The notes beneath the pieces are model-generated. The model did no database searches. It worked only from the letters and a program-made list of their open reading frames with translations, and was not told where the DNA came from. A DNA stretch of 64,000 nt, taken from positions 806,001-870,000 of the forward strand of contig NZ_CP026124.1 of NCBI RefSeq assembly GCF_002902905.1, in the 5' to 3' direction. The position numbers and the translations under genes were made by a program. The DNA is from Achromobacter sp. AONIH1 (lineage in GTDB: Bacteria; Pseudomonadota; Gammaproteobacteria; Burkholderiales; Burkholderiaceae_B). The first letter of the stretch is position 1. Each line of letters starts with the position of its first letter. Below are positions 18,284-27,410 of the stretch, one piece after another.

Positions 18284-20029
18284 ATGTCCGCCGATGCCAC
18301 CAGCCTTCTTGCCCGCGTCCGCCTCCTAATGGTCGGATCCGACAGCGCGTGCGCGACGCAGGATGAACGCTTGCCCAGGCGGTACTTCGCACTGTGCATT
18401 GCGCTCTATGTCTGCTATCTGCTGGCCATGCAGCCTGCGCTATTGCTCGACGGCGAAATGTGGGCCGAAATGGCCACCAACTACTATGCGAACGCGCAGG
18501 CGCCATCGCTGGTCGCACGCCTCATGTCGACCGACGCCGGCTATATCCCCTTGCCACAGCGCCTCCTCGCCTTGCTGTTTCATGCCCTGGCGCTACCCGC
18601 CTCCAGCATTCCATACGCCTACAGCTGGACCGCGATCCTGCTCACCGCGGCCATGGTGGGGAGCTTCTGCCTAGGTCCGTTCCGACGCGTCGTGCAAAGC
18701 GACGGCCTGCGCCTGCTGGTCGCGTTGAGTGTCCTCGCCCTGGCGGACTACGAGACTCGCACGTTCATCAACTTTACGTATTTTGCGGCTTTCTTCATCT
18801 TGATCCTGTCGGCACTGGCGCTGGTCAGTGACAAGATGGATGCTCCGCCCGGATGGGCATGGCTCACCCCGGTTCTCATGATATCGAAACCGGCCGTCGT
18901 GGCGACATTGCCCGGCCTGCTGCTGGCCGCGATATTGGGAAGAGGCCGGCGCTATCGATGGCTTGCGGCAGCATCCGTGGTCGCCTGCTGCGCGCAGGCG
19001 GCGCAGATGCTGCTTAGCCGCGCCAATGGCGCCTTCGCCACGCCGACCACCACAAGCCTGCCAGAAAAACTGTACATCGGTATCGAGTACGCATTTGGCT
19101 ACCTGGGCGTATTCACGAGCGGCCGGCCAATGCGCGCCGGATTCCTCCATCCGGGCATGTATGGCATGGCGATCGCCGCGTTGCTGGTCGCGCTCATCCT
19201 GTTCCGCAAGCGCCGTGCAAATGCCCTGATTCCGATCGGCGGCCTGGCCATTGTCTTCACCACGCTCCTGAATGCGCTGGCGTTCGGCGATAGCTGGACC
19301 GCCGATCTGCCTCATCTGGCAAGTTCGTCCATCTACCGGCACGTCATCGTCATTTTCTTCGGCGTCACCCTCATCATGGCGGGCCTGTTCGCCAATATCT
19401 TGCCGACCGCCCCCCCAAGCAGCGGACCGCGGCGCCACGCGGCGCCAGCCTTGTTCGCATGCTGGCTGATCGCGGCTGGCTGGACATCCCAGGCAGGCCG
19501 CTTGAATCAGCAGCCGCAATTCCCGACGATCAACGCTTCATACTGGCAGGCCCAGTCCTACCGGATCGATAGCGGCGCCCCCGTCTGCGTGCCTATCAAT
19601 CCAATCGGGTGGGCATACCTGCGCGGCTGCTCGCCGTTGGTCCAGGAACTGTCCTGGGGCGGGCATTCCCTGAATTTTCAACCCATCTCCTTCTCCTCCG
19701 GGATGGGTCGTCTGACGATCCCCATACCCGAAGCCGCCTTGAACGGTCGCGGCATCCAAGCCCTGGCCATTGCCGTAAAGCCGACAGTGGCACGGGAACA
19801 ACCGTTCGCCGCGCGCATAGTGCTGACGCTGAAAGACGAAAGCGTGCGCTATCTAACTGGCGCGATGCGTCTCAAACCCGCTGGCGCGCTGCTGTTGATC
19901 GACGCGTCCCCCCCTGTCCTGGCGAACCAGATCGCGGCGGCGGAACTGCAAACGGATGTGCCCGTGGAAGTGGCGCGGAAGGCGCCTTCCGGGGACGCTC
20001 CGCCAGCCCTTATTTGGTTCGGCCAGTGA
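18284..20029 (+). CDS. Polytopic membrane protein, GT-C-like (Gtr-type) with C-terminal periplasmic domain
   Basis: A 581-residue protein with about ten hydrophobic segments in residues 38-400, then a mostly soluble tail of roughly 170 residues containing two Cys (PVCVPINPIG and LRGCSP). After the first membrane helix it has LLLDGEMWAEMATNYY, an acidic first periplasmic loop like GT-C glycosyltransferases and phage-type Gtr proteins. No close family is recognised by eye. It precedes the GtrA/GtrB-like cassette, so side-chain addition in the periplasm is possible. Confidence 0.7.
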   Translation: MSADATSLLARVRLLMVGSDSACATQDERLPRRYFALCIALYVCYLLAMQPALLLDGEMWAEMATNYYANAQAPSLVARLMSTDAGYIPLPQRLLALLFHALALPASSIPYAYSWTAILLTAAMVGSFCLGPFRRVVQSDGLRLLVALSVLALADYETRTFINFTYFAAFFILILSALALVSDKMDAPPGWAWLTPVLMISKPAVVATLPGLLLAAILGRGRRYRWLAAASVVACCAQAAQMLLSRANGAFATPTTTSLPEKLYIGIEYAFGYLGVFTSGRPMRAGFLHPGMYGMAIAALLVALILFRKRRANALIPIGGLAIVFTTLLNALAFGDSWTADLPHLASSSIYRHVIVIFFGVTLIMAGLFANILPTAPPSSGPRRHAAPALFACWLIAAGWTSQAGRLNQQPQFPTINASYWQAQSYRIDSGAPVCVPINPIGWAYLRGCSPLVQELSWGGHSLNFQPISFSSGMGRLTIPIPEAALNGRGIQALAIAVKPTVAREQPFAARIVLTLKDESVRYLTGAMRLKPAGALLLIDASPPVLANQIAAAELQTDVPVEVARKAPSGDAPPALIWFGQ

Positions 20030-20118
20030 ACGGGAGTGGCGTCATGGGGGGCAGCCAGAAACCGCGTCGAGCTTTCCCGCAACCGTGGGATTGCTCGCGT
20101 CTGCGCCAGCCCACGCAC

Positions 20119-20148
20119 ATGACGGTACATTCACTTCTCCACTAAAAT
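20119..20148 (+). promoter_or_regulatory. Candidate sigma-70 promoter for the eight-gene cassette
   Basis: ATGACG (20119-20124) and TAAAAT (20143-20148) are separated by 18 bases, in the 188-base gap before the cassette. The first gene starts at GTG 20218 with GGAGCG about eight bases upstream. This is a pattern match only. Confidence 0.35.
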
Positions 20149-20217
20149 AGACGCCTTTTCGCCAGGATTCGCCCACATCGCGGCCCGGCCTGCCCCTCAA
20201 TCCGGAGCGAACATTTC

Positions 20218-21888
20218 GTGCAGATCATTATCCCCATGTCCGGTTTTGGCGAACGATTCCGGCGGGCCGGCTATTCGCTTCCCAAGCCACTGATCCCCAT
20301 CGACGGAAAACCGATCATCGCCCACGTGATCGACATGTTCCCGGGAGAGACGGATTTTCTGTTTATCTGCAACCAGGACCATCTCGACAACCCGGACTAC
20401 GCGGTGCGAGCCACGCTTGAACGCTATTGTCCCACCGGCCGTGTCGTGGGCATCCCGTCCCACAAGCTGGGCCCGGTTCATGCCGTCCGCCTGGCTGAGC
20501 ATTTGATCCGTGACGACTCGCCCGTCGTCGTGAATTACTGCGACTTCACCTGCTATTGGGATTGGCCGCAGTTTGTGCGCTTCACGTCCGAAACCGGCTG
20601 CGCGGGAGCGATTCCCGCCTATAAGGGATTCCATCCACACACGCTTGGCAGCACCAACTACGCCTACATGCGCGAGCAGGACGGCTGGGTGCTCGACATC
20701 CAGGAAAAACAGCCATACACGCAGAACCGCATGGAGGAGTTCGCTTCCAGCGGTACCTACTATTTCCGGAATGGCGCCCTGATGAAGCGCGCATTCAAGG
20801 AAACCGTGGATCTCCAGCTACACGTCAACGGAGAATACTATGTGAGCCTGGCATACCGCCCCTTGCTGGCTCAGTCCATGCCTGTCGCCGTGTACGCCCT
20901 GCAGCATTTCATGCAGTGGGGAACGCCTCAGGACGTGGCCGAATACAACGGCTGGTCTCGCGCGTTCCGCACGCTCGCCGAACCCGCGCAGCCGCCGCTG
21001 CCGCCACGAGGAAGCATGGTGATGCCCATGGCAGGGCTGGGAAAGCGTTTCGCGGATGAAGGCTACGCCGCTACGAAACCGCTTATCCCCGTATCAGGCA
21101 GGCCCATGGTGGAGCAGGCAGCCCATGATCTGCCCCCGTCCCGGCATCACGCGTTTGTCTTGCGGCGGGACATGCCCGGCCACGCGGCAATCAGCGCGCA
21201 GCTCGCGCACGTCTATCCGGGCGCCGTCATCTCCACCATCGACGCAGTCACCGAAGGCCAGGCATGCACCGCGCTGATCGGCCTGGATGCCTTGCAGCAG
21301 GCGATCGCGGACGCGTCGGGGCCGATTACTTTCGCCGCTTGCGACAACGGCATGTTATATGACGCACAGGCTTTTGATCGCCTGCTGGAAGCGCCTGACG
21401 TAGACATTATCGTCTGGGCGGCACGCGGCCATGCCAACGCCGTCCGTCATCCCAAAATGTTTGGCTGGATCGATGCGCCCGACGACCGCATCCGCGCCAT
21501 TTCAGTCAAGGAACCGCTGGGTTCTCCGGAAACGGATCCGATCGTCATCGGCAATTTCACGTTCCGACACGCGCAGGATTTTCAGCGGGTCGTGGCCAGG
21601 CTGCTGGCTCGGGATGGTCGGGTGAACGGCGAGTTCTACCTGGACTCGACGATCAATGATGCCATCGCCCTGGGGCTGCGCTGCCAGGTCTTTACCGTCG
21701 ATCACCTGCTCTCCTGGGGAACGCCGAACGACTTGCGAACCTTCGAGTACTGGCAGTCCTGCTTCCATAAATGGGCATCGCATCCCTATCGCCTTGAGAA
21801 CGATGGCCGCGTCCCCGCGGAAGCCGTACCGCTGCTGGCTCGACAATACCGCAAGATCGATCCGCCGTTGCCGGGCCCGCGGCCATGA
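20218..21888 (+). CDS. Tandem-duplicated sugar nucleotidyltransferase
   Basis: A 556-residue protein made of two nucleotidyltransferase domains in a row. Domain 1 (about 1-255) begins QIIIPMSGFGERFRRAGY followed by KPLIPIDGKPII; domain 2 (from about 264) begins PMAGLGKRFADEGY followed by KPLIPVSGRPMV. Each has an acidic metal-site candidate (NYCDFTC and AACDNGM) and a similar ending (HFMQWGTPQDVAEY and HLLSWGTPNDLRTF). The PMxGxGxRF form resembles BcbE-like capsule nucleotidyltransferases. Two activities in one chain, or one active plus one regulatory half, are both possible. The stop overlaps gtrA (ATGA). Confidence 0.82.
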   Translation: MQIIIPMSGFGERFRRAGYSLPKPLIPIDGKPIIAHVIDMFPGETDFLFICNQDHLDNPDYAVRATLERYCPTGRVVGIPSHKLGPVHAVRLAEHLIRDDSPVVVNYCDFTCYWDWPQFVRFTSETGCAGAIPAYKGFHPHTLGSTNYAYMREQDGWVLDIQEKQPYTQNRMEEFASSGTYYFRNGALMKRAFKETVDLQLHVNGEYYVSLAYRPLLAQSMPVAVYALQHFMQWGTPQDVAEYNGWSRAFRTLAEPAQPPLPPRGSMVMPMAGLGKRFADEGYAATKPLIPVSGRPMVEQAAHDLPPSRHHAFVLRRDMPGHAAISAQLAHVYPGAVISTIDAVTEGQACTALIGLDALQQAIADASGPITFAACDNGMLYDAQAFDRLLEAPDVDIIVWAARGHANAVRHPKMFGWIDAPDDRIRAISVKEPLGSPETDPIVIGNFTFRHAQDFQRVVARLLARDGRVNGEFYLDSTINDAIALGLRCQVFTVDHLLSWGTPNDLRTFEYWQSCFHKWASHPYRLENDGRVPAEAVPLLARQYRKIDPPLPGPRP

Positions 21889-22289
21889 TGAAGAAGGAAC
21901 TGCCCGTATTCCTGGTGGTGGGCGGACTGACCGTCGCGGTCGACTTTCTTGTCTATCATGCCCTGCTGGCATGGAGCCCGATGCCTGTCGGTTGGTCCAA
22001 GGCCATCGGTTTCATGGCGGGCACGGCGTTCGCCTATGTGGCCAACCGATACTGGACATTCAACCATCAGGCACATCCGACAGGCAGTCACTGGCGTTTC
22101 ATGGCGCTCTATGCCGCCACGCTCGGCGCTAACGTGGTGATCAACACCCTGACGCTCAAGCATCTGCCTGCATCGCAACAGATGGTACAGGTGGCGTTCG
22201 TCGCGGCAACCGGCGTATCGGCCGTACTGAATTTCATCGGCATGAAATTCTTCGTTTTTCGGATGCGAGTGTCCGACGGATCTCTATGA
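21885..22289 (+). CDS. GtrA-family membrane protein (candidate polyprenyl-phosphate-sugar flippase)
   Basis: A 134-residue protein with four hydrophobic helices in the GtrA pattern: FLVVGGLTVAVDFLVYHALL in helix 1, GTAFAYVANRYWTF at the second, and FIGMKFFVFR at the end. GtrA proteins move polyprenyl-phosphate-linked sugars across the inner membrane. It lies between the nucleotidyltransferase and a DPM1/GtrB-like transferase, each overlapping by four bases. ATG 21888 is an equally possible start. Confidence 0.88.
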   Translation: MMKKELPVFLVVGGLTVAVDFLVYHALLAWSPMPVGWSKAIGFMAGTAFAYVANRYWTFNHQAHPTGSHWRFMALYAATLGANVVINTLTLKHLPASQQMVQVAFVAATGVSAVLNFIGMKFFVFRMRVSDGSL

Positions 22290-22984
22290 AACTATCCCTG
22301 GTCATCCCCTGCTACAACGAAGCAGCCAACCTGCCGTTGTTGCTTGAACGCTGCAAGGCGCTGACGGCACGGTCGGACGCCGAAGTCATTCTGGTCGATA
22401 ACGGCTCCACCGACAACAGCCCCGACGTGCTGGCCGCCTTGCTGCCCTCATACCCTGGATGCCGCAGCGTCCGCGTCGAACGCAATCAGGGCTATGGCTA
22501 CGGCATTCTTCAGGGATTGCGCGCCGCCCAGGGCGAAATCCTCGCCTGGACCCACGCGGACATGCAGACAGACCCCCATGACGCCGTCAAGGGTCTGGCG
22601 CTATTTGAAGCGCACGGTGCCGGCTTGTTCGTCAAAGGCCGCCGATACGGCCGCCCGGTGGCGGACGTTTTCTTCACGATCGGCATGAGCCTGTTCGAAA
22701 CGTTGCTGCTGCGAACCCGCCTGTGGGACATCAATGCACAGCCCACCATGTTTCATCGGGATTTCTTCGCCAGTTGGGACCGGCCGCCGCACGATTTTTC
22801 CCTGGATTTGTACGCCTATTACCTGGCGCGAAGCCGGGGTCTGGCTGTAAAGCGCTTCCCGGTACGCTTCGGCGAACGCGCGCACGGAACGTCCCATTGG
22901 AATGTCAATTGGGCCGCCAAGAGAAAATTCATCAAACGCACAATCGCGTTCAGCCTGGAACTGAAGAGGTCCACCAAGCCATGA
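22286..22984 (+). CDS. GT2 glycosyltransferase, polyprenyl-phosphate sugar synthase-like (GtrB/DPM1 type)
   Basis: A 232-residue DPM1-like enzyme with LSLVIPCYNEAANLPLLLERC, VDNGSTDNSPDV, ERNQGYGYGILQGLRAA and the DxD-like HADMQTDP. It lacks the C-terminal membrane helices of classical GtrB. Expected role: move an activated sugar or sugar-like unit to undecaprenyl phosphate on the cytoplasmic side, for flipping by the preceding GtrA. ATGA overlaps at both ends. Confidence 0.85.
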   Translation: MKLSLVIPCYNEAANLPLLLERCKALTARSDAEVILVDNGSTDNSPDVLAALLPSYPGCRSVRVERNQGYGYGILQGLRAAQGEILAWTHADMQTDPHDAVKGLALFEAHGAGLFVKGRRYGRPVADVFFTIGMSLFETLLLRTRLWDINAQPTMFHRDFFASWDRPPHDFSLDLYAYYLARSRGLAVKRFPVRFGERAHGTSHWNVNWAAKRKFIKRTIAFSLELKRSTKP

Positions 22985-23586
22985 TCTTTATCGCTCATCG
23001 CCGCAATACGCTGGAAGAACTGAACACGACGCCGGTCGAGTATGGGATAGAGGTCGATATCCGCAGCCGCGGCGAAAACCTCATCATCCACCATGATGCG
23101 CTGGTTCCGGGCGGAGATTTCCTTGAGTGGATCGCGGCGTACCGACACGGCACGCTGATCTTGAATGTCAAGGAAGAGGGACTGGAGGCGCGCCTGCTTT
23201 CCGTAATGGACTCGCATGGCATCACCGATTTCTTCTTCCTCGACCAGTCATTTCCGTTTCTCGTGAAATGGGCCAAGGCGGGCGAGCAGCGCTGCGCCGT
23301 CCGCGTATCCGAATTCGAATCCATCGATACCGCGCTCAGTCTCGCGGGCAAAGTCGATTGGGTCTGGGTGGATTGCTTCACGCGCTTTCCGTTGAGCGGG
23401 GACGAGGCGCGCCGCCTGCAAGACGCCGGTTTCCGCCTCTGCATCGTTTCGCCCGAGTTGCAGGGACGCAATGCTGAAACGGAAATTCCGGCCTATGCGG
23501 CCTTGCTCACCGAACGCGGCATTGCCGCCCAAGCCGTATGCACCAAGCGCCCCGATCTTTGGAAAATCGCACTTGGCCTGCAATGA
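22981..23586 (+). CDS. GDPD-like (glycerophosphodiester phosphodiesterase / PLC fold) protein
   Basis: A 201-residue cytoplasmic protein of the PLC-like phosphodiesterase superfamily. It begins IFIAHRRNTLEEL (His-Arg), then YGIEVDIRSRGENLIIHHDAL (Glu-x-Asp and His-Asp pair), and ends VCTKRPDLWK at the last barrel strand. In the later barrel strand the usual E-x-K is N-x-K (LNVKEEG). Such short GDPD-like proteins occur in capsule loci without known function; here it may act on a phosphodiester intermediate of the cassette. ATG 22981 overlaps the GT2 stop by four bases. Confidence 0.72.
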   Translation: MIFIAHRRNTLEELNTTPVEYGIEVDIRSRGENLIIHHDALVPGGDFLEWIAAYRHGTLILNVKEEGLEARLLSVMDSHGITDFFFLDQSFPFLVKWAKAGEQRCAVRVSEFESIDTALSLAGKVDWVWVDCFTRFPLSGDEARRLQDAGFRLCIVSPELQGRNAETEIPAYAALLTERGIAAQAVCTKRPDLWKIALGLQ

Positions 23587-24020
23587 AGACGCTGCTCGTT
23601 CACCCACTGTTTCTGATCGGCATCGCAATCCGATTGGCCATCGTCGCCGGCGCGATCTCGCAGCCGGTCGTGGATTGGTACGCGCCCTTTCTGTCCACCA
23701 GCGTTTCGCAATGGAACATGGACCCCTGGGGAGTATGGCTTGCCCACGGAGGAAGCCCGGCGGCTTTTCCGTATGGCTATGTCATGTGGCTGGTCTTTCT
23801 GCCGCTCACGCTGCTGGGCAAGCTCGTGGGCATGGCGCCGGAGCACGCCTACGCGCTGACACTAGGGCTGGTTGACGTCGCCCTGCTGGCAGTGCTGCGG
23901 CGTCTGCTCCCCGGCCGCGACCGCATGCTCCTCCTGGTTTACTGGTTTTCTCCGATCACGCTGGTCGCCACCTACTGGCTTGGGTACAACGATCTGGTGC
24001 CCGTCGCCCTGCGACGCTGA
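23583..24020 (+). pseudogene. N-terminal membrane part of a GT-C/kinase fusion, interrupted by a frameshift
   Basis: This 145-codon stretch begins at ATG 23583 (ATGA overlap with the GDPD-like gene) and encodes membrane helices plus QWNMDPWGVWLAHGG, like the first loop of GT-C mannosyltransferase-like proteins. It stops at 24018-24020 in the middle of a helix-like run (YWLGYNDLVPVALRR). The continuation lies one frame over: from about 24011 that frame reads ATLTLYCIRHQKNWTAG and leads without a stop into the ORF ending at 25624. One missing base near 24008-24013 would restore a 680-residue protein. It could be sequencing error, real inactivation or phase variation. Confidence 0.7.
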
Positions 24021-24097
24021 CCCTCTACTGCATCCGCCATCAAAAGAACTGGACGGCAGGCCTGGCACTTGCCGCTGCCATCTCAGCCAAGCTGAGC

Positions 24098-25624
24098 ATG
24101 GCGGCTGCGCTGCCCTTCTTCCTGATCTATTTTCAGCACAATCGTCCTCACCGCAAGTTTCTTCCCGATTTCGCCAAGGCCTTCGCCTTGGGCGCCACCC
24201 TTTTTCTCCTGCCGTTCGTCCTGCTATCCAGCGACGGGCTGGCCATGATCCAATCCAACCCGGAAGTCACCAAGATCTATCGCCTAGCCGTTCCGATCGG
24301 CGAGAACATCACCGTATACCTGGTGCCGCTTGTCCATCTGCTCATACTCTACGCGGCCTGGCGCGTCCGCCGCCTGAATTTCGATCTGTTGTGCGCCATT
24401 CTGTGCATCGCTTTCCTCTTGATCGTGCTCATGACGCCCGCCGCGCCTGGCTGGTTCGTCTGGGTTCTGCCGCTGCTGGTCATCTACCAGGCTCGTAGCG
24501 ATCGCATCGCACGAGCGCTGGTCTGCCTGTTTTCATTTCTCTATCTCGGCACCAGCCTGCTTGCCGAATACGCCGCACAGAGTTCGCTGGCGACGTTGAT
24601 CGGTGCTCCACTGACAAACATGCTGCCACGCGGCCTCTCCATACTGCATACCACCCTGGTGGCAACGGGCCTGGTGTTGGCCGCCAGAATCTGGCGGGAG
24701 GGAGTGAGCCGGAATGACTTCTTCCGCTTGAGCCGACGCCCGTTCGTACTGGGAATCGCCGGAGACTCCGGCGCCGGCAAAGACACATACTCCGATGCAC
24801 TGACGGATCTGTTTGGCACGCACTCGGTCGCCAAGCTGTCTGGAGACGACTACCACCTGTGGGATCGACAAAAACCCATGTGGCAGGTCATGACTCATTT
24901 GAATCCAAGAGCCAACGACCTGGAAGCCTTTGCGAACGATCTCGTAGCATTAAGCGACGGCAAGCCCATTCAATCACGGCACTACGATCATCAGACCGGA
25001 CGGATGAGCAAACCGTTCAAGATCAAAAGCAATGACTTCATCTTTGCCAGCGGCCTGCATGCACTGTATCTGCCGATCCTGCGCAATTGCTATAGCCTGA
25101 GCGTCTACCTCGACATTGACGAAGATCTGCGTCGCTACCTGAAACTCAAGCGCGACGTGGAAGTGCGCGGCCATACACGCGAGCGCGTCCTGGGTTCATT
25201 CGAACGCCGTGAACCAGATTCCGCCAAGTTCATCCGTCCGCAGGCCGCCCATGCGGATTTGCTTTTCTCGCTCAAGCCGATACACCCGCGCATGCTGACC
25301 GAGACATCGGACAGGCATCCCTTGCGCTTGAAGCTCGTGGCACGCTCCAGACTCGGTTTGAGTGAAACCTCGCTGGCCAGGGCTCTCATCGGTGTTTGTG
25401 GCCTGCACGTAGATATGGTGACCAGCGCAGACGGCGCGGAAATCGTTCTAACCATCGAAGGCGAGACGACAGGCAAGGACATCGAGCTGGCGGCACAGAT
25501 AATCTGCCCGGAAATCTTCGAATTCCTCGACACTTCTGCGAAATGGGCGAATGGCGTAGGAGGCCTCATGCAGCTGATCACGCTCGCACATATTCAGCAA
25601 GCCTTGACGACACGCTTCATATGA
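24098..25624 (+). CDS. Membrane domain plus uridine-kinase-like P-loop kinase (3' part of frameshifted gene)
   Basis: From the first ATG after the frameshift this part encodes 508 residues, but the frame is open back to about 24011, so it is best read as the remainder of the gene starting at 23583. Residues 30-200 hold more hydrophobic helices. Residues about 214-508 are a soluble P-loop kinase domain of the uridine kinase/phosphoribulokinase class: VLGIAGDSGAGKDT (217-230), KLSGDDYHLWDR with the acidic substrate pair, and SVYLDIDEDLRRYLKLKRD. A GT-C-like membrane half joined to a cytosolic small-molecule kinase is unusual. The stop overlaps the next gene (ATGA). Confidence 0.75.
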   Translation: MAAALPFFLIYFQHNRPHRKFLPDFAKAFALGATLFLLPFVLLSSDGLAMIQSNPEVTKIYRLAVPIGENITVYLVPLVHLLILYAAWRVRRLNFDLLCAILCIAFLLIVLMTPAAPGWFVWVLPLLVIYQARSDRIARALVCLFSFLYLGTSLLAEYAAQSSLATLIGAPLTNMLPRGLSILHTTLVATGLVLAARIWREGVSRNDFFRLSRRPFVLGIAGDSGAGKDTYSDALTDLFGTHSVAKLSGDDYHLWDRQKPMWQVMTHLNPRANDLEAFANDLVALSDGKPIQSRHYDHQTGRMSKPFKIKSNDFIFASGLHALYLPILRNCYSLSVYLDIDEDLRRYLKLKRDVEVRGHTRERVLGSFERREPDSAKFIRPQAAHADLLFSLKPIHPRMLTETSDRHPLRLKLVARSRLGLSETSLARALIGVCGLHVDMVTSADGAEIVLTIEGETTGKDIELAAQIICPEIFEFLDTSAKWANGVGGLMQLITLAHIQQALTTRFI

Positions 25625-26376
25625 TGAAAATCTACGCACCCGATCGGTTCGATCGCCTTCCTGACGCAATTCTGTTCGACACGGATAACACGCTCTATCC
25701 GTACGATCCGGCCCATGCGGCCGCGCAACAGGCCGTGCGCGAGAAAGTCTCGACGACTTTCTCGATCCGACCTGAAGAATTCGACACAGCGTTCAAGCAG
25801 GCCCGGGATGAAGTCAAATCCCGCTTGCAGCACACCGCGTCCTCGCACAGCCGTTTGTTGTATCTGCAACGCATGCTGGAGATCATGGGCTTGGGGTCAC
25901 AAGTGCTTCTTGCGCTGGATTTTGAACAAACCTATTGGCGCACCTTCCTCAGCAATGCCATCTTGTTTGATGACGTCAAAGAACTTCTGGATGACCTGCG
26001 CCTGCTCGGCATTCCGACTGCCATCGTTACGGATCTAACGGCGCAGATCCAGTTTCGCAAGGTCGTCTATTTTGGCTTGGACCAGTACTTCGATTACATC
26101 GTCACCAGCGAAGAAGCGGGTTTCGACAAGCCGCACCCGGCGCCGTTCACCATTGCGCTGGAAAAGATGCGTCCCAAAGGCAACACGATTTGGATGATCG
26201 GCGACAATCCAGTCAATGACATTCGAGGGGGCCGCGAGACGATCAATGCAGTTACTTTGCAGAAGATCCACCCCGGCACCCCTCTAGGCGAAGGCGAAAA
26301 CGCCCCGGAAGCGTCTTTCAGCAGTTTTTCGGCGTTACGCCGTCTCGTCGCTCAACTGGGGCAAAAGCAATCATGA
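25621..26376 (+). CDS. HAD-superfamily hydrolase (phosphatase/nucleotidase-like)
   Basis: A 251-residue HAD protein. Motif I is DTDNTLYPYD with nucleophile D20 and D22, motif II is IVTDLT, the Lys of motif III is in FDKPHPAPF and motif IV is MIGDNPVNDIRG. The helical cap between motifs I and II suggests a small phosphorylated metabolite. In the cassette it may remove phosphate from an aldolase or kinase product. ATG 25621 overlaps the kinase stop by four bases; the longer frame from 25396 is rejected. Confidence 0.86.
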   Translation: MMKIYAPDRFDRLPDAILFDTDNTLYPYDPAHAAAQQAVREKVSTTFSIRPEEFDTAFKQARDEVKSRLQHTASSHSRLLYLQRMLEIMGLGSQVLLALDFEQTYWRTFLSNAILFDDVKELLDDLRLLGIPTAIVTDLTAQIQFRKVVYFGLDQYFDYIVTSEEAGFDKPHPAPFTIALEKMRPKGNTIWMIGDNPVNDIRGGRETINAVTLQKIHPGTPLGEGENAPEASFSSFSALRRLVAQLGQKQS

Positions 26377-27410
26377 CTTCCCCAAATACCTCTTTGCATG
26401 CCGCTATCGTGGACTTCTGCGCCAGAATCGGCCGGGACCGGCTTTTGGTCCAGGGTGCAGGCGGCAATGTTTCGTACAAGAGCAATGGCGCGCTGTGGAT
26501 AAAGGCCTCCGGTACCTGGCTAGCCGACGCTGCCAGCCAGGAAATTTTCGTGCCCGTCGACCTGGCTCATCTCCAATCGGCCATCGCACGGGATGATTTC
26601 GAAGTATCGCCAATCTCCCGCGACGTCGATGCACGGTTGCGCCCATCGATAGAAACGCTGCTGCACGCCCTCTTGCCCCATGCTGTCGTCGCCCATCTGC
26701 ACGAGATCAACGCCCTGGTCCATCTGGTCCAAAAAGACTGCGAAATGCTGCTGCAAGAACGACTGGGCGATTCTTGTGAATGGGTGCTGGTGGACTATCA
26801 CAAGCCTGGCGCCCCGTTGGCTGTCGCTGTGGCGCGTCAGTTGAAAGACCGGCCCGGCGCAGACGTCGTATTCCTGCGCAATCACGGCGTGGTCATCGGC
26901 GCAAGAACGGTTGAAGAAGCGGACAGGCTGCTATCTCTGCTCACGACGCAGCTACGCACGAAGGCCCACGATATTGGGCTGCCTTGTGTCGCCCCGCCGT
27001 CCCATGACGTGGAGGCCATGAAAAACCAGTCCTACATTCTGCTGCAGGACGAGGCATTGACCGAACTGGTCCACGACCGCGATCTGTATGCCCGACTGGA
27101 CAATTCCTGGGCGCTGTATCCAGATCACGTCGTATTCCTAGGCCCCATCGCCCAGACATATGACTCCGTTGCCGATTGCTTGGGCCGCATGCCGCAGCAT
27201 CGGGACCTCGGCTATCCCATTTTCATACGCGACGTCGGCGTCTTCGTGCCCGAGGCGTTCAACCGCGCCCGACATGAGCAGTTGAGGTGCTACTACGACG
27301 TACTGGCGCGGCTGACACCGGATGCCATCACTACGACCTTGTCCAGGACCGACATCGCCTCCCTGCTGAATTGGGATGCGGAGCGCTATCGCATCGGGCA
27401 CGCAAAATGA
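26373..27410 (+). CDS. Class II aldolase/adducin-family protein
   Basis: A 345-residue protein whose first two thirds match zinc-dependent class II aldolases of the RhaD/FucA/AraD type: GAGGNVSYKSNGALWIKASG near the N-terminus (substrate phosphate loop), VVAHLHEINAL with two metal His, and FLRNHGVVIGA with a third. The C-terminal third (about 110 residues) is longer than in simple aldolases and unrecognised. A role in making or splitting a sugar or polyol phosphate for the nucleotidyltransferase is inferred from the cassette. ATGA overlaps at both ends. Confidence 0.82.
   Translation: MTSPNTSLHAAIVDFCARIGRDRLLVQGAGGNVSYKSNGALWIKASGTWLADAASQEIFVPVDLAHLQSAIARDDFEVSPISRDVDARLRPSIETLLHALLPHAVVAHLHEINALVHLVQKDCEMLLQERLGDSCEWVLVDYHKPGAPLAVAVARQLKDRPGADVVFLRNHGVVIGARTVEEADRLLSLLTTQLRTKAHDIGLPCVAPPSHDVEAMKNQSYILLQDEALTELVHDRDLYARLDNSWALYPDHVVFLGPIAQTYDSVADCLGRMPQHRDLGYPIFIRDVGVFVPEAFNRARHEQLRCYYDVLARLTPDAITTTLSRTDIASLLNWDAERYRIGHAK

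Noticed and set aside
24098..25624. Independent kinase gene starting at 24098
   Set aside because: No ribosome binding site was seen, the start would fall inside a membrane helix, and the frame is open back to the point where the upstream frame fails.
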